From NCBI GenBank assembly GCA_963576725.1, contig OY755246.1, forward strand, positions 76,910,239 to 76,974,238: a stretch of 64,000 nt of DNA. Reading direction: 5' to 3'. How positions within the stretch are numbered: position 1 is the first letter of the stretch; each line of letters opens with the position of its first letter. Shown here one piece after another: positions 41,229 through 52,690 of this stretch. The translations under genes and the position numbers were made by a program. The stretch is from Azorinus chamasolen. Lineage: Eukaryota; Mollusca; Bivalvia; Cardiida; Solecurtidae. The notes beneath the pieces are model-generated. The model ran no database searches, was not told where the DNA came from, and was given only the letters and a program-made list of their open reading frames with translations.

Positions 41229-41336
41229 CGTTAGAATGCTTCTCTGCCGGGCAAAGTGATAAGCAGTAACCTGCTGTAATCCTTTCCCTCCTGAATATTC
41301 ATTTAAGAATGTATTACCACGTGACAATTCACGGAC

Positions 41337-41586
41337 TTAACCCTTCTCTTGCTGAATTTTAAAATACATTTCTCCTTCTTTACCCATGCCCAGTTTTATA
41401 ATTACATATATCTTCACTATGTACAAGTATTTCGCTGTGCAATCACTGCTGTGGAGTGCACTGGTTGCACAATCAACTTGTAAATAGTGCAGACCCTGAT
41501 GAGACAGCTCCTGCAGGAGCTGTCTCACCTGGGTCTTCACTATTTACAGGTAGGTATATTGACGCGAATAGCAAGCGAAGGGTTAA
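41337..41586. mobile_element. Complete TTAA-flanked MITE with family A hairpin
   Basis: TTAA at 41337-41340 then CCCTTCTCTTGC; the right end is GCAAGCGAAGGG then TTAA at 41583-41586. The 12-bp ends match at 11 positions. The centre (41480-41550) is almost a perfect palindrome: GTAAATAGTGCAGACCCTGA, ACAGCTCCTGCAGGAGCTGT, then the complement. It is 250 bp including both TTAA copies. Confidence 0.82.
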
Positions 41587-41659
41587 AAATTACACATTAA
41601 CAAGGGAAGTTTTGGCTGAACATTACAGAAACTTCAGATCTATATTAATGTCATTCAAT

Positions 41660-41725
41660 AAGCAAACATAGCAGACCCAGATCAGACAGCTCCTACAGGA
41701 TCTATCTGATCTGGGTCCACATGCG
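41660..41725. mobile_element. Family A hairpin core
   Basis: GCAAACATAGCAGACCCAGA and TATCTGATCTGGGTCCACAT arms around CAGCTCCTACAGGATC. Confidence 0.7.
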
Positions 41726-41753
41726 GGAAAGATTAAGGGGTCTAGAAACTACA

Positions 41754-41938
41754 TACAGTAAAACCTCTCTATAACGGCCTCTAAATTACATCAAGTATTT
41801 TATGTTAAAGGCAGCTGGCTGCTTAAAGCAATGTAAAGGAGCGTTCTGTTTTACTTTCACCATGCTTTAATCAGCCACCTGCCTTAAATACCAACTAATT
41901 AACACAATTTAGTGGCCGTTATAGATAGGTTTTACTGT
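41754..41938. mobile_element. Family C MITE, complete
   Basis: TACAGTAAAACCTCTCTATA and TTATAGATAGGTTTTACTGT ends, very similar to 38608-38788 but with a shorter, decayed central stem. Confidence 0.82.
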
Positions 41939-42422
41939 CATTAATACAATTAAAGGCCATTATGCGCAGTTTGGATCCAGATAAGATGTGTTGTGCACCG
42001 GCTTCACATCAGGATCTGAACACTTTAAAACTTACACATTGTTTTATTGCAAGAAATGGAAACACAGAAGTATGAAACTTGCAGCAGAAGAGATTGTTCA
42101 AAGATGAAAGTAAACATGATATTGAAAGAGTGAAATAAACAAGGTGAATCCCACGGGAATAAATTTCAATCAAGTTGTTCTTAATATCAGATTTGAAATT
42201 AATTTATTCCATTTTCCAGATTAACAGGGAACTCCTCTGGGTTCTGAAATAACACTCTGACAATTAAAAGCCGGTGTAGTGCTCAGTGACAGAGAAAGTG
42301 AGAGTCTTTCGTAAATCAGTTAAGTGTGCATGTCCTTTACACGACTGATAATTGTCGTCTGCAAGATTTTCGTCAGCGAGTTTTGTCGTCTGCTCATATC
42401 TTATTGATATATATGTACTTAA

Positions 42423-42650
42423 CTATGGCGTACGAAGTGGTTCATAACTCTCGAAAAGCGCATGATGCGGTTTAGAAAGCGCATGATGCGGTTTAGAAAG
42501 CGCATGATGCGGTTTAGAAAGCGCATGATGCGCTTTACAAACCGCATCATGCGCTTTACAAACCGCACCATGCGCTTTCTAAACCGCATCATGCGGTTTA
42601 GAAACCGCATGATGCGCTTTTCGAGAGTTATGAGCCTTTCGTACGCTATG
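42423..42650. mobile_element. Fold-back element of 21-bp units, copy 1
   Basis: The ends TATGGCGTACGAA and TTCGTACGCTATG are inverted, followed inward by CATAACTCTCGAAAAGCGCA and its complement. The interior is eight 21-bp units of the form AAAGCGCATGATGCGGTTTAG. The left units are in one orientation, and the sequence then switches to the complementary orientation, so the whole can form a hairpin. Arg/Met-rich frames on both strands are artefacts. Second copy at 57599-57801. Confidence 0.85.
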
Positions 42651-42731
42651 TGCCGAACCGCGACGCCGAACCGCGACCCTTTAACCAATCAGAATTACCC
42701 TTACATAAAAAGGTAAGGTATAATCAATGAG

Positions 42732-43822
42732 GGGTGCCGGACGTTTCGGTAAATGACCAGTTCGGTAAATTGATTTTATATAGTGAATGGTCCGGGCGTT
42801 TCGGTAAAAAGGTAAATTATAGTAATTAAAGGATTAAGTAGATTTATATCGCACCTCTCCCAGTAACTGTTTGACTAACAATGAAACTGTTCGACGATGT
42901 TTGTGCTCATCTTATTAAAGTGTTGGGTGTAGCGAGGTTGTTAATTAGTTAATTAATTAATTGATTACATATTGCCATAACTCTGGCAAAAATTATTCAA
43001 CCAGACTGAGATTGGGAATTAAGCTGTAAATCATGTAGAGTTAGCTTTATGCCAGTATAAAGTTAATATCTGCAACCACTTCCAAGAAAAGCCCGGAAAA
43101 TCCCAAATTTGAAGAAAAAAATTAAAATACAAGGGCAATAACTCTGGAAATAATTATTCAACCGGACTGAGATTGTAACATAAGCTGTAACTTATACAGA
43201 TTTAGCTTTGTACTAAATATAGAGTTGATATCTGGAGTCACTTCCATAAAAAGTCCAGAAAACCGGAAAACATTGGTACGGGACTAAAAAGGGGAGATAA
43301 CTCCTGAAGTAGTGTTCCGATCATAACGGAAATATGCGGTGCACAGGTTTATATGGTCATATGGCTATATATGAACTTTCAACAAAATTGAAGCAAAACT
43401 GTAGAAGAAGAAGGCCGGACAAAATTGTGTCCACGGACGGACAGACGGACGGACAGACGGACAGACGGACAACCTGATTCCAGTATACCCCCCCCCCCCA
43501 AACTTCGTTGTGGGGGGTATAATGATATAATCATAAATATTGTAATAAACTTATTTATATATTTGAGGAACACAAAATTTTAAACTCGCTTAAATTAAAG
43601 TAGATTCTAATTTTTTCAACTCAAATAGGGGTTTTCGTGTTTTTATTACATTATAATGATAAAAGTGACTACAGATCAAACGCTATCCGCCAGCAAAAGG
43701 TGTGATATACCGGTATATAAACCTTTAATTACTATAATTTACCTTTTTACCGAAACGTCCGGAACATTCACTATATAAAATCAATTTACCGAACTGGTCA
43801 TTTACCGAAACGTCCGTAAATC
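42732..43822. mobile_element. 1.09-kb element, about 95-bp TIRs, 9-bp target duplication
   Basis: The left arm 42738-42832 and right arm 43721-43817 are inverted copies with only a few mismatches (words GACGTTTCGGTAAATGACC, AAAAAGGTAAATTATAGTAA). ATCAATGAG occurs directly outside on both sides (42723-42731 and 43823-43831). Long TIRs with a 9-bp duplication are typical of Mutator-like elements. The inside has two similar blocks (ATAACTCTGG, TTATTCAACC words at about 42980 and 43140) and a GGACGGACAGAC/poly-C stretch (43430-43500). No transposase. Confidence 0.82.
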
Positions 43823-44215
43823 ATCAATGAGCAACCGCGCATTCGCTGTGCATTGCGTCGACTTTGAGAATATCTTTCTCGCTGTATGTATTTGTAATAT
43901 TAATTATGAACCTCAAACAACGGAACTATAATTGTTCTGATACTGATTTATGACTTAGATTTAGAAGTTTTACGATATTGATCTAGATCCAGCCTCAAAA
44001 TAACCGGAGTATCTAAAACAGAGTAGCGTTAGGTAACGTATAAGTAAAGATGTTGTATCTTTTTATCTAGAGCATGTAATCTGTAGGTATTTCGTGGGAT
44101 TTATTCTGTGGTACAATATCACATGTTAGTAACATAAAATTGGAGTGTATTGCTTATATTTTATTGTTTTTGTTGTTTTTGATTGGTAAGTCGACCTTCG
44201 GTCCATCGAGGCTCC

Positions 44216-44290
44216 CAATCCAAAAGTAAAGTCATGTAAATATCGGGGTGCGGAAGATCGAGGCAACGTACCGAACAGAAAAGATGCTCC
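44216..44290. repeat. Dispersed repeat block, also at 57185-57265 reversed
   Basis: GTAAATATCGG, GATCGAGGCAACG and AAAGATGCT words occur here and, as reverse complement, at 57185-57265. Function unknown. Confidence 0.65.
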
Positions 44291-44299
44291 ATTTATTTC

Positions 44300-45840
44300 T
44301 ATTGTTCTTTATTTATATTTATTTCATATGAATCAATTCAAGCAATACTGTTTTACATCTGTATCAAATTAAAATAAAGTAAAGCACCTAGTTATAGTCT
44401 ACTTTCAGTCCGAAGGACCGCTCAGCCGACTGTACAGCCGATAGTTATATTTTGTTACGCATATCACGAAGTAAATACTTCGTGTGCATATTTAGTGTTT
44501 TTGCTGTTTATTTTGACTAAACTATCCGGTTAGCTGTACATTTTTAAGAACGACTTTCCGGCTATTGCAGCGCAACTTCTTGGTTTAAATAAATTTTATT
44601 ACTGGAAAATGCAACTTTTTGTGGACTATCGAAGCGGCCAGCATTTACATCGCCTTTACATAGAACGGAATAGTGGTTTGTTTTAATTCATTTTTGCCAC
44701 GTCATTAACTAGATAGTTCTCAACGAATATGAATAAAGAGGCGACAACTACTTTATTCTATTTATGTAGTTCTGTCATTACAAAGTTTGGTCATTCCTCG
44801 AAATATTGAAGCATGATTTTTATAGCACATTGAAGCAAATACTGAAATGTTTGATCCAAACATGGGGCTGGAAAATAAATGAAGATAATGTAAATCATAA
44901 ATTACCTTTGTGTGAGAGTGTCATATTCCAAATAGAATGGAGCACAAACTGCTTTTTACACACTCTGCCAGCTTTATGGCTAACCTGATTTCAAGCCCAT
45001 CAGTTCTAAGGCATTTCACTTACAAAGGGGATCAATTAAAACCTTCACAACTTTGTGGCAAACAGTTTGTAATGTAGAAAATTGAAAGAAACTGTGACAA
45101 ACAACGCATTAACCCTCGAAAAAGGTGTTAATGACACCTGGTACTTCTGTATGTAGCTTGTGACCAGAAGGAATAGGTAGAAGGAACACAGACTGTATGT
45201 CCGTCCGTCCGCTCACGCGGATTGATAGTTATGTGACACTGAGAACAAAATACCTTTTGTGCCCCCCCCCCGTAAACCGGAACTTTAATAATAAATAATT
45301 TAGGTCTATTTAGGAAGGTGTCTACTTAATACAGGGTGAAATCTGCCAAAGAAGCTGTCTGCATGACTTTCAACCTGTATTAAGCATACCTGTCTGAAAT
45401 ACCAGTACTGATACTTAAAGATTTCTATACTCTAATAAATAAAAACATTGTATGAATGTTTCAGCATTTGATACGATATACAAAAGTTATCACTCCATTC
45501 AAGAATGTCCAGCAAAGCACTGTTTCCTTTCCACAGTTTGTTTGCTAAAAAATATTTTGCTTAATATAATTTTTTCTTCAAAGTACTAGATTACTCCTAA
45601 ATTAACACAAATTGAAAAAATAGTGTGTCAAATTGTTTTGATCTTGATCATCCGTTGAGGTACTCAACGGATAAGCAGTCATTCGGACTGAAAGTAGACT
45701 ATAACTAGGTACTTTACTTTTTTTTAACCGGGAGACCTGTTTTTGGATATGTATTTATGCCATGAATATTAATTACATGATTTTTATTATGACATAATTA
45801 TCAACACTGAAATTCATGCCATGGTAGTAACTATTGAACC
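44300..45840. other. Non-coding interior of the 3.4-kb segment
   Basis: No gene recognised. A family C fragment is at about 45302-45400 (GTGTCTACTTAATACAGGG and CCTGTATTAAGCATACC). A short C-run is at 45263-45271. Confidence 0.5.
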
Positions 45841-45847
45841 AGGTCTA

Positions 45848-46556
45848 CAGTTAATCCCCTCTTAAGCGACCACCAAAAATGGTGTAATTTGGGATTAAAG
45901 CAAGGCTCACACTCTGTCTCTCTCCCCTCTATCTCGATCTTTCTCTGTCCGTCTATCTCACTATGTCTCTTTGTCCCTGGCCCACTTATTCGCCATTCAC
46001 CCTATGTTTCTAAGTTACCCTTCACTCTCTCTCTTTTCTGTCACTATCTTTCTCGCCCCCTCTCTCTCTTTCCTCTCCTGTTTCTTTCTCCCATCTCTCT
46101 CTATCACACTATCCCCAACCTACATGTACTTACCACCATTCCATCCGTCTATCAATCAGACTACCTCTCTTTCTTTATCTCCTCTTTCTTTCTATCCCGG
46201 CCATCCTCTCTATATCCTCGACCAACCCTCCCATCAATCTATCAAACCATTGTCAATTATCTCCTCTCTCACTTTTTCTCTCTCTTTCTCCTCTCTTACT
46301 CTCCAGTTCTCTCTTCCGCTTTCCTCTCTGTGTCTCCCTGTCTGTGTCTATCTGTTTCTGTGTGTATTGAATCAAATATACAGTGATTTCCCTCTAAAGT
46401 TACCACCAAAACGAATGTAATTTTGGACTAAAGCAAGACGAGAGGTAGGCAGAAAGTTTCTGCAGGACCTTTCTGTATTCCTGTTTTTTCTGGCATAAGC
46501 AACCATCTGCATTTAAAGAAGATTTATGAGGTCGCCTTAGACGGAGTTTAGTGTAT
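45848..46556. mobile_element. Two family C copies separated by a pyrimidine tract
   Basis: A left half starts TACAGTTAATCCCCTCTTAA (45848) and stops at AAAGCAAGG (about 45904). A fuller copy runs from ACAGTGATTTCCCTCTAAAG (46379) to GAGTTTAGTGTA (46556). Between them is a 470-bp CT-rich tract (45906-46378), whose Ser/Leu/Phe-rich frames are artefacts. One copy split by tract expansion plus partial duplication is a simple explanation. Confidence 0.65.
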
Positions 46557-46795
46557 AATATTCCATAAGTAAACGGAGCAGATTTTGATAAGACGATTCT
46601 TGTAAGTCCCCAGTCTATCGTGTTTGTAATTGCGTTAAAAGCCATACGTATGTAGCAAATGGTTGTGGCAAAAGTAGCCCTAATTCAGAACTGGGTTATG
46701 CTAGAGTCTTACGTAGGTGCTTCCTGTTCTTTCGTTCTGGATTTTAAAAGAAGTATATATGTTTATTTATTACCTTTTTGTTTGCCAAACTCTAG

Positions 46796-47080
46796 GAGCA
46801 TTTTCACGCGTTTGCAGACTAACCGATGACAGACAAGCCCTGTAGGAGCTGTCTGATCAGGGTCTGTTAGCTGATGACTCAATATAGATATGGCTCTACA
46901 GTTTTTGTAATAACCACAAATACCACTGTTAATATGCCATTATAAACTTTCAACTAATCGATATTCATAAAGTCAATATTGCTTAACCCTTTCTTCACAT
47001 AAACGTATTTTCTCGCCTATACAAACAGAGCAGACCAAGATCAGACGTCTGAACAGGGTCTGCTGTGTTTGCTTATGCCC
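46796..47080. mobile_element. Two family A hairpin cores
   Basis: 46796-46869 (CCTGTAGGAGCTGTCTGATC centre) and 47022-47078 (CAAACAGAGCAGACC and GGTCTGCTGTGTTTG arms). Between them lies the AATATTCATAAAGTCA and AACCCTTTCTTC sequence that usually accompanies this family. Confidence 0.65.
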
Positions 47081-47084
47081 CTGC

Positions 47085-47480
47085 CTGCCTGTTTGTCTGT
47101 GTGTATGTCTGTGTGTCCATGTCTGTGTGTGTGTGTCTGTCTGACTGGCTGGCTGGCTGATTAGCTCTCTGTCTCTCTGTCTGTCTCTGTCTCTCTGTCT
47201 CTCTCTGTCTCTGTTACCTAACGCTACTCTGTTTTAGGTACTCCGGTTATTTTGAGGCTGGATCTAGATCAACATCGTAAAGCTTCTTAATCTAAGTCAT
47301 AAATCAAGCCATTTTCTCTCTTTTCTGTTATCCGTTCTGTTTTTCTCTCGCTCTTTCCTATCTCTTTCTACATCGTTGTGTGCGTGTGTGTCTCTCTCTC
47401 TCGCTAACTCTCGGCCTCTCCCTTTTTTCATTTTTTATTTCTTCTCTCTCGTTATATCTCCCTCATCTATCGGTCGATAA
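47085..47480. repeat. GTCT/TCTC-rich low-complexity tract
   Basis: Impure GTCTGTCTCTG and TCTCTCGC runs interrupted at 47213-47306 by the right arm of the 3.4-kb segment. Confidence 0.8.
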
Positions 47481-47499
47481 CTGTGTAGCAGTCGTTCAT

Positions 47500-48380
47500 G
47501 TGCAATATGGGGACGCGACAAGGGGACATAAGTAGTCTAACATTTTTTTAATCTCTTTAGCAATGACCTTTGTTCATATATACGTGAAAAATGCAACACT
47601 GGCATCTTTATATAACTAGTGAAATACCTGATATCCAATGTATACTTTTTGCCGATGACGTTGCAAACTGTGCTGATACAATTCACAAATTGATGCTATC
47701 TCAAATTCCTGTACTGATACGGGAATGGAAGTCAATTTAAACAGACATCATTGTATTTAGAAACAGCGGACCGCTACGATATTATGAACATTTGAAATTT
47801 AACAATACAATAATCCATACAACATCTGTCCATAAATACACGGGTTTTCTTTTTACTCCTAAACTTTCATGGACAGCAGAGAAAAGAAATTTTCTGCACA
47901 AGCTAAAAAGACAATTTATTCATTGAAGAATTATGAGAGACCTATATTAACTTTTGAATCCGAAATACGGGGATTTCAGTACTCAGCAACCATTGAGCAG
48001 GTGCAAAATCAGGTATGCAAACAGTTTCTTGGTGTAAACTATACGATTAACACTAGCACGACTCTTGGAGAATGTGGTAGACTTTCAAAGTGTGTTATTT
48101 ATCATACAAAGTGCATCAAATATTGGTGTGAACTCTTAAATATGCCAAGTCATAGATATCCAAAAACTCCTATAAAATGCTTAAGGCTCAAGATGACTTA
48201 GGTAGAGTAAACTTGGCGACTAAGGTAAAAGAACTTTTGTTTAGATATGGTTTTGGTTTTGCCTGGCTGTCGCAACAAATTGGTGATGTTAACTTGTGTG
48301 TGTTACAATTTAGAAGAAGGTTAGAAGACTGTATAACACAAAACTGGCATAATGATCAAATCCATTTTAAATCCTGAAAC
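47500..48380 (+). pseudogene. LINE reverse transcriptase fossil, 3' half
   Basis: From 47617 the frame reads EIPDIQCILFADDVANCADT, which includes the F-A-D-D RT motif. It is followed in shifted frames by DIIVFRNSG, KYTGFLFTPKLSWTAEKRNF, then 47869-48201 (LGECGRLSKCVIYHTKCIKYW) and 48177-48377 (RRLEDCITQNWHND). This order fits the RT and thumb regions of an APE-type LINE like the one at 18944-25110. At least three frame changes and stops are present. The upstream RT half was not found. Confidence 0.82.
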
Positions 48381-48390
48381 ATATCTGTGC

Positions 48391-48870
48391 TTGAACATAC
48401 ATTTCAAATTAAACAAGAGGGTCAGGTCAGAATGGCCCTGGCATCGCTCACCAGACAATCAGAGGAGAAGGTTTTTAAAGTTTTCACTATGTTTCAAATG
48501 GAACAATTTATACAACTTTTATAGAGGAGCTGAGCATGATGCTATGTGCCGAATATGAAAGCTGAGAATCTTCCAGTTTCAGAGGAGAAGATTTTTAGAG
48601 GAGAAAAGTTTTACTATATGTTTCAATAGAAAACAAGGAACCCCAGGGGCGGGCCAATTTTGACACAAGGGGCATAATTTATATAACTTTTGTAGAGGAC
48701 CTGAACATGAATCTATGTGCCCAAGATGAAAGCTGAGAACCCTGTAGATTCAGATGATAGGAGTTTAAACGTTCAAATTGTTGACGACGCACGCCGACGG
48801 ACAACGGACATCGGGCGATCACAAAAGCTCACCCTGAGCACTTTGTGCTCTGGTGAGCTAAAAGAGTTTA
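48391..48870. repeat. TCACCTGAGC-family repeat, copy 3, reversed and short
   Basis: Begins AACAAGAGGGTCAGGTCAG with GCATCGCTCACCAGAC and ends AAAGCTCACCCTGAGCACTT followed by CTCTGGTGAGCTA, so it is the reverse orientation of 34728-36105. Only two internal units (GAAAGCTGAGAA words) remain. An ACGACGCACGCCGACGGAC stretch corresponds to the GTCCGTC head. Confidence 0.75.
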
Positions 48871-49338
48871 GCCCGTTCTAGGTATTCAAGTCATAAACTA
48901 AACGTTGAAACTGGGAGACATCTAGGCAGCGACAGAGAGTACAGAACTTGTGTGTATGCTCTGTAAAGTAGTACCAAGGCAATCTTGGTCGAAGATGAGC
49001 ACCATGCTTTCTTTAAATGTTGTAGATATAATGATTTACGTCAGGATCTCAAATGGCAGCGTTAAGTTGGCTGTCACTCGCAGTTCGTTATTCAAAAAAC
49101 GAACAGCGAAGTATTACGCAGTTCGTTATTCGCATGCGAATAACGAAATAGTTTGCAATTGGACTTACGAATAACGAAATGGTCATTAAAAGCTATAATT
49201 AGCAGTAATTATTATGTGTATTGTAGACATTGTAATTTTGCAGTTTGTCTGTCATTCGAGCAACGAAATAGTTCGCACTTCAATGCCACAATATATTTAA
49301 GACAGTGTAAATACACATCATAGTTTGATCAAATCTTA

Positions 49339-49514
49339 TACAGTAGAACCCTTCTAGTGCGACCCCTTAATGAATAAACATGGGTGTCTTTTATAAGCAG
49401 GTGGTTGCTAAATGCAGGACGAAGGTAATGCAGAAAGCTACCCTAGGAGCTTTCTGGACTACATTTGTCCTCTATACCTCTTTTAGGTAGTTGCGTTAGA
49501 GGGGTGTGACTGTA
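49339..49514. mobile_element. Family C MITE, complete, within the satellite
   Basis: TACAGTAGAACCCTTCTAGT and GTTAGAGGGGTGTGACTGTA ends; inner AGGTGGTTGCTAAATGCAGG, and GAAAGCTACCCTAGGAGCTTTC at the centre. Close to the 11819-11984 copy, sharing AATGAATAAACATGGGTGTC. Confidence 0.8.
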
Positions 49515-49689
49515 TATAAAATCCGGAGCCATTTTGCAAGTCGTCATTTGAATAAGAAACTATTTCGCAGTTCAACCAGCTAATAACGAAACAGTCACAA
49601 TAAGTTATAAACGCGTAGTGATGATGCTATTCTAGACATTGTAGACCCAAAAAACTGCTAATATGCTAGAGTGCGAAATTCAGAACAAA

Positions 49690-49829
49690 GGGGAATAACT
49701 CAAAACGTATTGCATGCAGAGTGATGGACTTTAGTTACATCAATGGTCCTCGATGAGAGGAAGACACATGTGAAATATGAAAGCTCTATAATGATTAGTT
49801 TAGAAATGACAGCCAAAAAAAGAAAGTGT

Positions 49830-49861
<32 letters not shown>

Positions 49862-49937
49862 GACGGACGGACGGACGGACGGACGGACGGACGGACGGAC
49901 GGACGGACGGACGGACGGACGGACGGACGGACGGACG

Positions 49938-49997
<60 letters not shown>

Positions 49998-50215
49998 TAC
50001 AGACAGACAGACCGGACCGGACCGGACCGGACCGGACCGGACCGGACCAGTCAGACGGACGGACGGACGGACGGACGGACGGGACCGGACGGACGGGACC
50101 GGACGGGACCGGACCGGTCCGGACCGGACCGGACCGGACAGACCAGACAGACAGACAGACAGACAGACAAGTGATCCCTAAGTGATACACTGCCTCTCGG
50201 CAGGTGACACAAAAA
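49690..50215. repeat. TGTCACCTGC-family repeat, reversed, with a GGAC/AGAC microsatellite
   Basis: Left part GAAAGCTCTATAATGATTAG and right end CACTGCCTCTCGGCAGGTGA match 13018-13335 in reverse. In between, 49830-50165 is a GGAC, AGAC and GGACC microsatellite. Open frames on both strands (Asp/Arg/Thr-rich, Ser/Val/Cys-rich) are artefacts. Confidence 0.85.
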
Positions 50216-50927
50216 CTATTTCGCATTTCAAACTACGAATAACGCAATGGTCAAAATAAGTTAAAAACGTGCAATGATGTTCTCAACACTGTAGACCCAA
50301 ACCAATGTGGACGCAAAGCTTGCATATAAAATATGTTGCCATTATCCAGTTCCACATTCGAATAACGAAATATTTCGCAGTTCAACCTCCGAATAACGAA
50401 AAGGTCAAAATAAGTCATTAATGTTCAATGATGGTGTAGACCCCAGCCATAGTGAATTCAATGATTTCTATATAAAATCCGGTGTCATTTCGCAGTTATT
50501 TATTCGAATAACGAAACATTTCGCAGTTCAACATTCGGATAACGAAATGGCCAAAACAAGTTATACATGCGCAATAATGGTATTTTAGACACACTAGACC
50601 CCAGTCATAGAGTAGTCAACGCACGTCACTCCAACGGATGCGCAAAGTGTAAGTACGTGACCAGCACGTCACACCTGACCGTCAGCAGATTTCTTTCATT
50701 GTTTCTCAATTTTGTAGAAAAACGACAGTTTCAAATTAACGCCAGTAGTCATCAAATGAAGTTTTAACTACATGTACCAAAATTAAGGCTTTATCTGGCG
50801 GATATTCATGAAATAATGTTTGAAATCGTGAATAGTACATGTAGTTAGAAGATATTTATTTCTGACCTATACATATACCAAAGTTGGCTATGGGCAGAAA
50901 CTGTAGAACCGAATCGATATTACTCAT

Positions 50928-51003
50928 TAGCAAAGACAACAGATCCTGATCAGACGGCTACTATACAAGAACCGCCTCATGTACGTCTACCATTATTTGC
51001 AAA
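50928..51003. mobile_element. Family A hairpin core
   Basis: GCAAAGACAACAGATCCTGA and TGTACGTCTACCATTATTTGC arms around CGGCTACTATACAAGAACCG; GGTAAAGGGTTAA follows at 51028. Confidence 0.65.
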
Positions 51004-51079
51004 GGCGTCATTGGTATCCATATAAGGTAAAGGGTTAATGAATAATGATCCATGCGATTCTGAACTTTGCAACCACGGT

Positions 51080-51690
51080 TTCTGTGAATGATGTAAACCA
51101 AAGATTGCGGACTAGGAACTTAATTGTTGTCACAGTAAATTAGTAATGTCATGCCCGTTTACAAATGCAAATCTTATGTATACGCCTAATTTGCAATGTA
51201 GTAATATTTTGACCATATTTTTTATATTTAGATAAAAACACTTGATAATTGTAAGTAGGAGTATAATGCTATATTACAGAAAATGGGACTGCGAACCATC
51301 AGTGTTAAAATGTAAAATAAATGGAAATACAGTTAAATAAATGATACAAAACCCACCCCCAGCATACCGGCACTTGTGACTCCGGAAAATTCGACATAAG
51401 GCAGGAAGATCTCTTGGAGTATGTGTTTGTTTGCACTATATTTCCATTTTCACAAAAGCAATTTCGGTTGCCGACACCAGCTGTCAATTTCGGCAAACTT
51501 GTTTAACCCTTTCGCTATTCAATATTCATGTAAGAACACATGAATATTCATTTGCTGAACTTTAAAAAAAAAGCTTTTCTGTGATAAAAACTATAGTGCC
51601 ATGTCTATATCCTGTCAAAATCAAACAGACCAGACCCTGGTCATAGTAGCCGTCTGATCTGGGTCTATTCTGTTTGAAAATGTGTGAAAA
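51080..51690. repeat. Direct duplicate, left copy (about 600 bp)
   Basis: This stretch and 52105-52690 share long blocks in the same order: ACCAAAGATTGCGGACTAGG, TTAATTGTTGTCACAGTA, the GCAAATCTTATAC region, CATACCGGCACTTGTGACTC and a family A core (51620-51682 and 52623-52682). They differ by small indels and substitutions, so the duplication is not very recent. Confidence 0.85.
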
Positions 51691-51849
51691 GGTGTGTACA
51701 ATAAGTTATAAACGCGTAGTGATGATGCTTTTCTAGACACTGTAGACCCAAATCAGTATGGATTCAAAGCTTCTATATAAAATGTTGGGTCATTTCGCAG
51801 TTCGACAATCGAATGACGAAATATTTCGCAGTTCGCCATTTGATTAACA

Positions 51850-52100
51850 AGAGTGTTCGAAGGAACACATGTGTCACCTGCTCGCAACTGACACAAAAAC
51901 TGCTAATATGGTAGAGTGCGAAAATCAGAACAAAGGGGAAGAACTCAAAACGTATTGTATGCAGAGTGATGGACCTCAATTACATCAATGGTCCTTGATG
52001 AGAGGAAGACACATGTAAAATATGAAAGCTCTATAATGATTAGTTTAGAAATGACAGCCAAAAAAAGTGTGACGGGCGGACAGACAGACAGACAGACAGA
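51850..52100. repeat. TGTCACCTGC-family repeat between the two duplicates
   Basis: Starts AACAAGAGTGTTCGAAGGAA with GTGTCACCTGCTCGCAACTG and ends in a GACGGGCGGACAGAC microsatellite that joins the second duplicate. It shares the CAAAACGTATTG and GAGGAAGACACATGT blocks with 49690-49800. Confidence 0.75.
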
Positions 52101-52104
52101 CGAC

Positions 52105-52690
52105 GGTTTCTGTGAATAATGCAAACCAAAGATTGCGGACTAGGAACTTAATTGTTGTCACAGTAGATTAAGTTCATGCCCATTTGCAAATGCAAATCTT
52201 ATACGCCTAATTTGCAATGTAGTAATATTTTGACAATATTTTTTATATTTAGATAAAATCACTTGATAGTTGTAGGTAGGAGTATAATGCTATTTTACAG
52301 ATAATGTAAAAGAAATGGAAATACAGTTAAATAAAACCCACCCCAGCATACCGGCACTTGTGACTCCGGACAATTCGACATAAGGCAGGAAGATCTCTTC
52401 GAGTATGTGTTTGTGTGCACTATATTTCCATTTTCACAAAAGCAATTTCGGTTGCCGACACTGGCAGTCAATTTCGGCAAACTTGTTTAACCCTTTCGCT
52501 ATTCAATATTCATATAAGAAATAATGGCATCATGAATATTCATTTTCTGAAAAAAAATTTAAAAAAGAAAGAAGCTTTTCTGTAATAAAAACTATAGTGC
52601 CATGTCTATATCCTGTCAAAATCAAACGGAGCAGACCCTGGTCATAGTAGCCGTCTGATCTGGGTCTATTCTGTTTGCAAATGTGTGAAA
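52105..52690. repeat. Direct duplicate, right copy (about 590 bp)
   Basis: See the left copy at 51080-51690. The right copy lacks about 25 bp near 52325 that the left has, and carries an extra ATAATGGCATCATGAATATT block at 52520. Confidence 0.85.

Larger units (their letters stand above)
43944..47306. mobile_element. 3.4-kb segment bounded by 94-bp inverted arms
   Basis: Arms 43944-44037 and 47213-47306 are near-identical inverted copies (TGATTTATGACTTAGAT, GATCTAGATCCAGCCTCAAA, AACAGAGTAGCGTTAGGTAA). A second, inner pair is inverted with one mismatch in 39 bp: 44376-44414 and 45682-45720 (CCTAGTTATAGTCTACTTTC). No target duplication was found and no coding domain recognised inside, where family C copies and a pyrimidine tract have landed. 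It may be a large non-autonomous TIR element or the product of inverted insertion of one repeat. Confidence 0.65.

Noticed and set aside
42419..42716. Arg/Met-rich frames on both strands (also at 57540-57761)
   Set aside because: They arise from the 21-bp units of the fold-back elements.
45889..46420. Ser/Leu/Phe-rich frames of 165 and 149 codons
   Set aside because: CT-rich tract inside a MITE region; low complexity and no domain.
49743..50226. Long Asp/Arg/Thr- and Ser/Val/Cys-rich frames on both strands
   Set aside because: Pure product of the GGAC/AGAC microsatellite.
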